DNA of 8,423 bases from an uncultured Bacillota bacterium (lineage in GTDB: Bacteria > Bacillota_I > Bacilli_A > RFN20 > CAG-826), in assembly GCA_949298295.1 (NCBI GenBank), contig CASFWS010000091.1, positions 1 through 8,423 on the forward strand, written 5' to 3'. Of this stretch, positions 1-5,148 are shown piece by piece (positions within the stretch are counted from its first letter, which is position 1; the number at the start of each line of letters is the position of its first letter). Under the pieces are notes generated by a model that saw only the letters and a program-made list of their open reading frames with translations, searched no databases and was not told where the DNA came from. Both the position numbers and the translations under genes were made by a program.

Positions 1-170
1 CCCATCTCCTTTCGCGGATCTACGAGGTCCCGGAAATCGTCGTCCGTTTCGACGACCCGAAGTACCAGGAGCTCATCAAGGACCTCAAAGGGGTCAACGC
101 CGTCTATCCCTTCCAGCTGTCTTTCGAGAAAATCCTTTCCTACAAGGAAGCGAAGGAGGACGCGAAATGA
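1..170 (+). CDS. TrkA-like RCK_N protein, 3' end only (K+ uptake regulator)
   Basis: Only the last 55 codons are present; the reading frame enters from before the window and stops at TGA 168-170. The peptide reads RIYEVPEIVVRFDDP, then a stretch ending AVYPFQLSFEKI. This matches the last strands and helix of an RCK_N (TrkA N-terminal, NAD-binding) domain, where the usual pattern is a V-P-K/E-hydrophobic run, then DP, then a hydrophobic strand, P and an acidic helix. The protein ends about 15 residues after that domain, so no RCK_C domain can follow. It would be an RCK_N-only subunit. The stop overlaps the next start (ATGA), so the two RCK genes are translationally coupled and the products probably act together under the TrkH channel encoded downstream. 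The call is an inference from a short segment; the N-terminal Gly motif lies outside the window. Confidence 0.7.
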   Translation, partial: HLLSRIYEVPEIVVRFDDPKYQELIKDLKGVNAVYPFQLSFEKILSYKEAKEDAK

Positions 171-829
171 AAATCGCCATCGCCAACGGCACTTTCCAAA
201 CGGCCTACCTTTTCGACCTCTTCAAGAAGAACGGGCATAAGACCGTCCTCATCAATTCGAGCAAGGAAGATGCCGCCTACCTTTTGAGGACCAAGCACGC
301 CAAGGTGTTCGTCGGAAATCCCTGGAGCCGCCACGTCCTTGAGGACGCCGGGGTCGGGAGGTGCGACCTCTTCATCTCCCTTTGCGACAACGACACCGAC
401 AACTTCGCTTCTTGCCTTTTGGCCAAGAAGATCTTCGGGGTGAGCAAGGTCATCTCCCTCGTCAAAAACCCGGCCAACGTCGAAATCTACCGCAAACTCG
501 GCATCGATTCCGCCGTTTCTTCGACTTACCTCCTCGGACAGTCGATTCTCAACGAGTCCTCGATGGAAACGATCATCAAGACCCTTTCCCTCGAAAACGA
601 CAAGATCGTTCTTCTCGAGGCGACCATTCTCCCCAAGCACAAGATCGCCCATCATAAACTCATGGACATCTCCTTCCCGAAGTTCGCTTCGATCGCGGCC
701 ATCTACCGAAACTACTCCGTCATCATCCCTAACGGCCAGGTCGAGCTTTTCCCCAAGGACAAACTCCTCATTGTCTGCGGCAAGGAAGACGAGGAGAAGG
801 TCCTTGCCTACGTCCGCGACGAGGCCTGA
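167..829 (+). CDS. trkA: TrkA family K+ uptake protein (RCK_N + RCK_C)
   Basis: A 220-residue cytosolic regulatory subunit of a Trk/Ktr-type potassium transporter. RCK proteins form a ring under the TrkH pore and gate it in response to nucleotides. RCK_N spans about residues 1-120: beta strand MKIAIANG, the FVGNPWSRHVLEDAGV segment matching the family's G-D-x3-x-VLEEAGI, the DLFISLCDND segment matching A-x-I-A-x-T-x-D-D, and VSKVISLVKNP followed by LGID. RCK_C covers about residues 140-218 and ends in a typical DKLLIVCGKEDEEKV strand-helix. The start is supported by an AAGGAGG-type Shine-Dalgarno about 7 bases before ATG 167 and by the ATGA overlap with the preceding gene. Odd point: the glycine-rich loop normally GxGxxG is IANGTFQTAY here, so classical NAD(H) binding may be altered or lost. 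The length fits the single-module TrkA/KtrA type of about 220 aa. trkH starts 3 bases after the stop. Confidence 0.88.
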   Translation: MKIAIANGTFQTAYLFDLFKKNGHKTVLINSSKEDAAYLLRTKHAKVFVGNPWSRHVLEDAGVGRCDLFISLCDNDTDNFASCLLAKKIFGVSKVISLVKNPANVEIYRKLGIDSAVSSTYLLGQSILNESSMETIIKTLSLENDKIVLLEATILPKHKIAHHKLMDISFPKFASIAAIYRNYSVIIPNGQVELFPKDKLLIVCGKEDEEKVLAYVRDEA

Positions 830-832
830 TCC

Positions 833-2497
833 ATGAAAGACGCCAAAAGCAGGGGAACGGCCAAAGGTTATCGCCTCATTTTCGGCTACCTCGGCCTCTT
901 CATGATGTTCATCGGGGTTGTCACCGTCGTCCCGATTTTCGTTGCCGCTTTCTATCCAAGCGAAGCCGTTTGCTGGATCGATTTCCTTGCTCCGGGCGGG
1001 GCTTTCATCCTCCTCGGTGCTCTTCTTTTCTTTCTTCTTATCTATGGGCGGCAAAAGGAACGCTTCGGAAAATACGAAGACGCCTTGCTCCTTTTCCTCA
1101 TATGGGTGGCCGCCGTCGTGGCCGGGGCCCTTCCCTTCATCTCCGTTTCCCTTCGAGGCGAACTTAGCAGCCCTATGAGCTTCTCCGAAGCCCTCTTCGA
1201 ATCGATCAGCGGCTATTCGGCCACCGGCTACACCGTTTATCCGCTCGCCGATTTCGTCGGCGAAGAAGGGGCCTATTGTCCCCATGTCTTCATGTTCCAT
1301 CGGGCTTTCATGCAATTCGTCGGGGGCGTCGGCCTCGTCCTCATCGTCGCGAGCGTCCTCTCCGACCGCTACAACCTGAAGCTCTACTTTGCCGAAGGGC
1401 ATAACGACAAGCTTCTCCCTAACCTCGCCAAATCGGCCAAGCTCATCCTCGCCATTTATACCGGCTACATCGTGGCCGGGGCCTTCGGGCTTTGGTTCTT
1501 CGGCATGGATTTCTTCGATGGCCTTTGCCATTCGATCGGGGCCGTCGCGACCGGCGGCTATTCCTCCCGGGCCGATGGGGTGTATTGGTACCAGACCTCG
1601 GAGTTCACGGGAAATGGCCTCTTCCCGGGCAATGTCATCGGAATCGAGGTCGTCCTCGAGATCCTCATGCTCCTTGGGGCGACGAACTTCGTCCTCCACA
1701 CCTTCCTCTTCCGCGGGAAGATCAAGGAGTTCTTCAAGGACATCGAGGTGCGGCTCGGCCTCTTTGCCATCGTATTCTTCATCTTTGTCTCCTCTGTCAC
1801 GACTTGCTACCTCTATGCCCCGACGGCGACCAACGCGACGCCCAACGGCATGGCTCCCCAGACGGGGATCGACTTCGCGACCTCGCTCCGCTATAGCGCC
1901 TTCAATATCATTTCCTCGATCACGACGACTGGCTTTACGAACTTCGTCTCGATCAAGCAGCTCGGCGAGGTGGCCATCTTCTCCGGCATCATCGTCATGA
2001 TCATCGGGGCCGGGGCCGGAAGCACCGGCGGGGCCATCAAGCAATACCGGATGGGCCTCATTGCCAAGGACTTCTTCCACTCCGTCCGTTACCGTTTCTC
2101 CTCTTCCCGCCAGCTTTCCCCGAAGACGGTCTACCGCCTCGGCGTCAAGCGGGAAATCGAGAAGGAAGATAGCCAGGAAGCCCATAATTTCGCCGTCCTT
2201 TACATCGTTACGGTCCTCATCGGGACCCTGGCCCTCCTCTTCCTTCCGGGCATCGACTTCCAGGAAGGCCTTTACGAGGTTGCTTCCGGCCTTTCCGGCA
2301 CCGGGCAGACGATCATTGACTTCTTTGCCTACAAGGCCAGCCACCCCATCTACGATTACGAGATCCTCCTTTGGGTGCTCAACATCGCCATGTTCCTCGG
2401 CCGTCTGGAGATCATTCCTCTCTTCTCCTCGATCAACCGTGTCTTCGTCGTGCCCTTCGAAAACCGGAAGCGGACCCCGCCGGCCGATTTGGCCTAA
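833..2497 (+). CDS. trkH: TrkH family K+ transporter membrane subunit
   Basis: A 554-residue inner-membrane potassium translocating subunit of the TrkH/KtrB superfamily. All four pore-loop repeats are visible: FESISGYSATGYTV (about 122-135), CHSIGAVATGGYS (232-244), FNIISSITTTGFT (357-369) and LYEVASGLSGTGQT (480-493), each with the filter glycine. The loop motif GAGAGSTGGAIK (392-403) corresponds to the GSTAGGIK signature, and FLGRLEIIPL (521-530) is the usual C-terminal GRLE segment. Hydrophobic helices precede and follow every pore loop, and the length is typical. No good Shine-Dalgarno lies before ATG 833, only GAGG inside the end of trkA. With a 3-base gap after the trkA stop, translation probably depends on re-initiation from trkA. 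The gene ends with TAA. Function follows from the family; the selectivity between K+ and Na+ is not tested by sequence alone. Confidence 0.95.
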   Translation: MKDAKSRGTAKGYRLIFGYLGLFMMFIGVVTVVPIFVAAFYPSEAVCWIDFLAPGGAFILLGALLFFLLIYGRQKERFGKYEDALLLFLIWVAAVVAGALPFISVSLRGELSSPMSFSEALFESISGYSATGYTVYPLADFVGEEGAYCPHVFMFHRAFMQFVGGVGLVLIVASVLSDRYNLKLYFAEGHNDKLLPNLAKSAKLILAIYTGYIVAGAFGLWFFGMDFFDGLCHSIGAVATGGYSSRADGVYWYQTSEFTGNGLFPGNVIGIEVVLEILMLLGATNFVLHTFLFRGKIKEFFKDIEVRLGLFAIVFFIFVSSVTTCYLYAPTATNATPNGMAPQTGIDFATSLRYSAFNIISSITTTGFTNFVSIKQLGEVAIFSGIIVMIIGAGAGSTGGAIKQYRMGLIAKDFFHSVRYRFSSSRQLSPKTVYRLGVKREIEKEDSQEAHNFAVLYIVTVLIGTLALLFLPGIDFQEGLYEVASGLSGTGQTIIDFFAYKASHPIYDYEILLWVLNIAMFLGRLEIIPLFSSINRVFVVPFENRKRTPPADLA

Positions 2498-2517
2498 GAG
2501 GAGAAGCGAAATCCTCG

Positions 2518-2546
2518 TTTCATTTGCCGATCAGTCCATGTATAAT
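2518..2546 (+). promoter_or_regulatory. Candidate promoter of the tRNA-Trp unit
   Basis: A perfect TATAAT box lies at 2541-2546, just after the trkH stop and about 60 bases before the tRNA. At 17-base spacing the only -35 candidate is TTTCAT (2518-2523), a poor match, so the -10 carries most of the evidence. Transcription would begin near 2553 and give the tRNA a leader of about 55 bases. Confidence 0.5.
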
Positions 2547-2556
2547 GCCAATCGCG

Positions 2557-2599
2557 CCAACCGAAAGGTTGGTTTACATACCTGAGGCTCCGCCTCGGG
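2557..2599 (+). other. Two leader hairpins between trkH and tRNA-Trp
   Basis: The first hairpin pairs CCAACC (2557-2562) with GGTTGG (2567-2572) around a GAAA tetraloop and is followed by only TTT. It could be a weak trkH terminator or the 5' hairpin of the pre-tRNA. The second pairs CCTGAGGC (2581-2588) with GCCTCGGG (2592-2599) around a TCC loop, eight pairs with one wobble, and has no T run after it. Both lie downstream of the TATAAT box, so both would be part of the tRNA precursor. No T-box consensus (AGGGTGG-type) is present, so no known riboswitch is claimed. Confidence 0.45.
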
Positions 2600-2608
2600 A
2601 TTGGGGAT

Positions 2609-2682
2609 GGGGGTTTGGTTCAATGGCAGAACAGAGGTCTCCAAAACCTTTGATGAGAGTTCGATTCTTTCAACCCCCGCCA
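2609..2682 (+). tRNA. tRNA-Trp (anticodon CCA)
   Basis: A complete cloverleaf can be drawn by eye. The acceptor stem is GGGGGTT (2609-2615) with AACCCCC (2672-2678), the D stem GTTC/GAAC has a loop containing GG, and the anticodon stem is GAGGT/ACCTT with loop CTCCAAA. The anticodon CCA lies at 2641-2643, the variable loop is TGAT, and the T stem GAGAG/CTTTC carries loop TTCGATT. Discriminator G73 is the usual identity base for bacterial tRNA-Trp. The 3' CCA is encoded (2680-2682). The CCA anticodon reads UGG only, consistent with UGA being a stop in this genome. Confidence 0.93.
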
Positions 2683-2694
2683 CAAATTGCCATG

Positions 2695-2719
2695 AAACGC
2701 CTGTAAAAGGGCGTTTTTT
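2695..2719 (+). terminator. Intrinsic terminator of tRNA-Trp
   Basis: AAACGCC (2695-2701) pairs perfectly with GGCGTTT (2710-2716) around an 8-base loop. The T run extends to 2719. It begins 12 bases after the tRNA CCA end and is the natural end of that transcript. Confidence 0.85.
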
Positions 2720-2759
2720 GTTCGTTTAAATTAGTTGGGCGATGGATGGCTTTGAACAG

Positions 2760-2794
2760 GACTATTTAACTTGTTTATAAACAAACTGATAGTC
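2760..2794. repeat. Nested dyad upstream of the decayed HTH gene
   Basis: The core is a perfect 14-bp palindrome, TTGTTTATAAACAA (2771-2784). An outer pair GACTAT (2760-2765) / ATAGTC (2789-2794) encloses it, and an overlapping pair AACTTG (2768-2773) / CAAGTT (2794-2799) is also present. It lies about 20-50 bases before the relic HTH reading frame and has no T run, so an operator for the lost HTH protein is more likely than a terminator. The assignment is inference from position and symmetry. Confidence 0.45.
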
Positions 2795-2811
2795 AAGTTA
2801 TAGACAGTACG

Positions 2812-3364
2812 TGGACAAACCTGATTAACGAAATATCCATCCTCTCAGGTACCTTTGGTCTGACCGAAGGGGAACTTGCCTGTCGATAGGGCGTTTTACT
2901 CGAGACGATCAACAATTGGAAGTTCGGGCGGGAAAGGATCGGGCCGGCCAATTTGGAGAAGATCTATGCCTTTGCGAAGGAACGGGCCTCGACTTAAGCC
3001 GGATCTATGAACGCCTCATCTATACTCAGAAACTCAAGCAGCTTCTGGGGCAGGATGTAAACGTCCTGATCGATCGACCGATCGGATATGATCAGGGCGA
3101 CATCCGTTACAAACTAAACTATGGAGACATAAAGGGTATGAAGGCCTTGGACGGGAGCACCAGGATGCCTATGTCCTAGGGGCCGACAAGCCTCTCAAGA
3201 GCTTTAAAAGGAATGTCATCGGCATCATCAACCGGAAGGACGAGAACGAGGACAAGCTGATTGCCTCCGGTGGAAGGGAAAGCTATACGAAAGACGAAAT
3301 CAAAAGAGAGGTGGCTTTCCAGGGAAAAGCACTTCAAGAGTCGTATTATTTTGGCTCCAAGTAG
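2812..3364 (+). pseudogene. Decayed XRE-type HTH joined to short inorganic-pyrophosphatase-like domain
   Basis: Three frame segments together read as one protein. The first (about 2812-2984) gives LINEISILSGTFGLTEGEL, an in-frame TAG at 2887-2889 where the HTH turn should be, then ETINNWKFGRERIGPANLEK. This is an XRE helix-turn-helix of the kind found at the N-terminus of Bacillota ADP-ribosyltransferase-like toxins. A one-base loss near the GGG at 2984-2986 moves to the next frame, which reads GLDLSRIYERL, then QLLGQDVNVLIDRPIG and LNYGDIKG. A second shift near 3153 leads into EHQDAYVLGADKPL, VIGIINRKDENEDKLI and a TKDEI tail, ending at TAG 3362-3364. This second part matches the short pyrophosphatase family, including the DG-x-x-QDAYVLG and DENEDK acidic/lysine positions. 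No intact start codon is evident. The HTH tail and pyrophosphatase start share one open frame (2985-3153), so the join is not a frameshift artefact. It is either an old fusion gene or a deletion joining two genes. It is non-functional as written. Confidence 0.75.
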
Positions 3365-3457
3365 CAAATAGCAAGCTAGTGATTGGCATGATTAATTCAT
3401 TAAATGTCCGATGCTTCCCAACATTTTTTAAATCATAAGCCAAGTCAAAACTTACAT

Positions 3458-3485
3458 GTGCAAAATTGCACAAATAAGTTTTCGG
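3458..3485 (+). repeat. 28-bp imperfect direct repeat, left copy, with 14-bp palindrome
   Basis: This copy matches 4779-4806 at 25 of 28 positions, with mismatches at repeat positions 8, 13 and 26. It starts with the perfect inverted repeat GTGCAA-AA-TTGCAC (3458-3471) and continues CAAATAAGTTTTC. It sits 30 bases before the toxin start and just upstream of the putative -35, where an autoregulatory operator would lie. The two copies bracket the toxin-antitoxin genes exactly. Confidence 0.75.
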
Positions 3486-3508
3486 TTGGCTCTCTTATTT
3501 GATAAAAT
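3480..3508 (+). promoter_or_regulatory. Candidate promoter of the toxin-antitoxin module
   Basis: TAAAAT (3503-3508) is a good -10 box. At 17 bases spacing the -35 would be TTTCGG (3480-3485), a weak match that overlaps the end of the left repeat. A start about 6-7 bases after the -10 would fall at or next to the ATG (3515), giving a leaderless or nearly leaderless mRNA. The only Shine-Dalgarno-like bases, GAGG (3509-3512), lie 2 bases from the ATG, too close for normal use. Confidence 0.4.
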
Positions 3509-3514
3509 GAGGTT

Positions 3515-4366
3515 ATGAAGAGCGAGTACCAAATTGAAAACGACGTCAATTATCTTCTTGAAACCTCAAACATCAGCGAGGAAGAGTTCTGCAATAAGGC
3601 AGGCCTTTCGCGTAGGACACTTCATTATGCTTACGGAGGGAAATGCACAATTGATATCCTAGAAAAAGTTTATTCTGCCATCTACAACCTTGGTATTCGT
3701 CTTAACTTGGCTAAAACCGAGATTTATTTAGAACAAAAGTTTGAGACCGAAACCATTCTCTTTCACGGATCGAAAGGCGGAATTGAGAACCTGAGCGCAA
3801 CCGGCGCTCGAGACAACTGCGATTTCGGCACTGGTTTTTATTGCTCGGAGTTCTATCCTTCGGCCCTTGCATTCATCGAAAACTATAAATCTTCATCGGT
3901 GTATTTGTTCTCAGCCGATCTCCACGGCCTTTCTTCCGTAACCATTCCGCCTTCCTTGGAATGGATGATCATCGTTTGCTATCACCGGGGGATGATCAAA
4001 GAATACGATGGTCATCCTTATTTGAAGTCTTGCCTCGATACGATTAAGGGGAAGGATCTAATCATTGCCCCGATAGCCGATAACCGAATGTTCCAAATCA
4101 TGCGGGATTTCGGGGAAGGAAACATCACCGACCAGCAGGCTATTCATGCTTTGTCGGCCAGCAGTCTTGGCAATCAGTATGTTTTCAAAAGCGAGGAGGC
4201 TCTCAGCCGGCTGAAGCTATTGGAACGTCTTTATGCTTCAGAACCCGAACGGCAGGGTTCGATCGCGAAGGCGATGGACCGCAAGAGCCTCATCGACACG
4301 AAACTGAAGATGGCCAAAAGAGAGTTCCGGAATGAAGGGAAATACATCGACGAGGTATTCGCATGA
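3515..4366 (+). CDS. HTH + DUF3990 (ADP-ribosyltransferase-like) toxin candidate
   Basis: A 283-residue cytosolic protein. Residues about 8-60 are an XRE-like helix-turn-helix (SEEEFCNKAGLSRRTLHYAY, then an LEKVY helix). From about residue 82 it follows the DUF3990 family: LFHGSKGGI (82-90), DFGTGFYCSEF (103-113), EWMIIVCYHRG (149-159), DLIIAPIADNRMF (181-193), LGNQYVFKSEEAL (218-230) and the C-terminal GKYIDEVF. DUF3990 is regarded as an ADP-ribosyltransferase-fold domain; the FHGS histidine, the GFY tyrosine and the late QYVFxxE segment are the likely NAD-binding and catalytic positions, as an inference. The target is unknown. The next gene starts inside its stop (ATGA), giving a toxin-first pair, the reverse of the commonest order. 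Codon use is more AT-rich than in the trk genes, which suggests transfer. No stop or frameshift is seen. What else: an HTH-regulated ART effector in phage defence. Confidence 0.8.
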   Translation: MKSEYQIENDVNYLLETSNISEEEFCNKAGLSRRTLHYAYGGKCTIDILEKVYSAIYNLGIRLNLAKTEIYLEQKFETETILFHGSKGGIENLSATGARDNCDFGTGFYCSEFYPSALAFIENYKSSSVYLFSADLHGLSSVTIPPSLEWMIIVCYHRGMIKEYDGHPYLKSCLDTIKGKDLIIAPIADNRMFQIMRDFGEGNITDQQAIHALSASSLGNQYVFKSEEALSRLKLLERLYASEPERQGSIAKAMDRKSLIDTKLKMAKREFRNEGKYIDEVFA

Positions 4367-4776
4367 AAGAATTGGACAGTAACGGGCTCGCGCTTTGCAA
4401 ATATCAGGCCGAAATCTTCAGACTCTCCGCCGAGAAAGTCGCTTGTTCGTCCCTCGTTTTCCTTCGGAGATATTTTCGAAGCGACTTTGCCAAGTTGATG
4501 GACATGGGCGATAGCACCCGCTTTGCCTTCAATCCCGACGAAGCGTTCGAGGCCATCGAGAGGCAATTCGGCCCTTCGTCCTACGGAAAGGAAAAGTATT
4601 CCGGGGAAGCTCTTTACTGGGTCGGGTACATAACCCGCTACATCTGCTATACCCGGAAGTGCAGCTCGGTCTTCGTCTACCGTACCTTTCCTCCCAAGTT
4701 CCTGATTGAAGCCTATCCGGGATTCCACACCCAAGGCGAGGAGTGGGTGGTGGAAAGGCTATTGGAGATGACTTAG
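4363..4776 (+). CDS. Antitoxin candidate of the DUF3990 module (DUF3791-like C-terminus)
   Basis: A 137-residue soluble protein with no signal or membrane segment. Visible landmarks are an N-terminal helix KYQAEIFRLSAEK, a middle segment EALYWVGYITRYICYTRKCSS rich in aromatics, and the C-terminal YPGFHTQGEEWVVERLLEM. The last resembles the LHTxG-x-x-Y/W-I/V-x-D/E end of DUF3791 and related small proteins encoded beside DUF3990 toxins. ATG 4363 overlaps the toxin stop by 4 bases and a GAGG lies about 9 bases upstream, so translation is coupled. Assignment as neutralising partner rests on this gene pairing and is inference; I do not assign a symbol. The second 28-bp repeat begins 2 bases after its TAG stop. 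Confidence 0.65.
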   Translation: MKELDSNGLALCKYQAEIFRLSAEKVACSSLVFLRRYFRSDFAKLMDMGDSTRFAFNPDEAFEAIERQFGPSSYGKEKYSGEALYWVGYITRYICYTRKCSSVFVYRTFPPKFLIEAYPGFHTQGEEWVVERLLEMT

Positions 4777-4778
4777 TG

Positions 4779-4806
4779 GTGCAAATTTGCGCAAATAAGT
4801 TTTGGG
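4779..4806 (+). repeat. 28-bp imperfect direct repeat, right copy
   Basis: This is the partner of the copy at 3458-3485. Its palindrome, GTGCAA-AT-TTGCGC, is damaged at one position, so the left copy is the better operator. It lies directly after the antitoxin stop and is not followed by a recognisable gene. It may be a boundary repeat, or the remains of the operator of a second module copy now lost. Confidence 0.75.
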
Positions 4807-5148
4807 GATTCTGTGAGCGGGGCATCCGGAAGGCACACGAACAGGCAATTCCTGCCTAGAAAGAAGTCCACACCTGTTCCGAAAATTGAGGTTGTTCTTT
4901 TAAAAAGCAAGTGGCGGAATATTCGGAACTTGCGCTTGATAGAAATCTCTTAAAAGAACTGCGAATTAAAAGATATACAGATGTAATTTATTCATTTCAG
5001 CATTAAACCAGGACCCCTTTTAGCCTCCAACTTTCCGGCCTGCCATGGGCATGAAAGCCTCTAATGTAAAGTTAACTCGCAGGGCGTTGAAACCGATTTT
5101 CGCGTTACTGAAATAGCAGCGGAAAGGGATAGGAGTAAGAAAAAGTCC
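4807..5148. other. Gene-free interval with a possible gene remnant
   Basis: No intact gene is seen on either strand. A short open stretch on + (4890-5006) ends in a protein-like peptide, VAEYSELALDRNLLKEL followed by KRYTDVIYSF and a TAA, with no start; it may be the tail of a lost gene but I do not recognise it. AGGCA (4843-4847) / TGCCT (4853-4857) form a small hairpin without a T run. An AGGAG at 5131-5135 is the Shine-Dalgarno of the flavoenzyme gene, 13 bases from its ATG. TTGAAA (5087-5092) is a possible -35, but no convincing -10 follows. Confidence 0.35.
4894..4959. repeat. Nested inverted repeats downstream of the TA module
   Basis: GTTCTTTTAA (4894-4903) is the exact reverse complement of TTAAAAGAAC (4950-4959). 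Inside it GCAAGT (4907-4912) pairs with ACTTGC (4928-4933). A third pair, GTTCCGA (4876-4882) / TCGGAAC (4923-4929), overlaps in a mutually exclusive way. The inner loops are unequal (3 versus 16 bases). No transposase lies beside it; this could be a relic of a small mobile element or a structured RNA, or chance in AT-rich DNA. Confidence 0.4.

Noticed and set aside
140..2344. 734-codon open frame on the minus strand
   Set aside because: It lies wholly antisense to trkA and trkH, which have clear family motifs. Its Asp/Glu/Gly/Arg-rich composition is what strong C-ending codon bias on the plus strand produces in reverse.
2541..2608. T-box riboswitch before tRNA-Trp
   Set aside because: The leader is too short, and neither the conserved T-box bulge sequence nor an antiterminator is present.
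2609..2720. tRNA-Trp as an integration (att) site for the island
   Set aside because: No duplicate of the tRNA 3' end was found downstream and no integrase is present.
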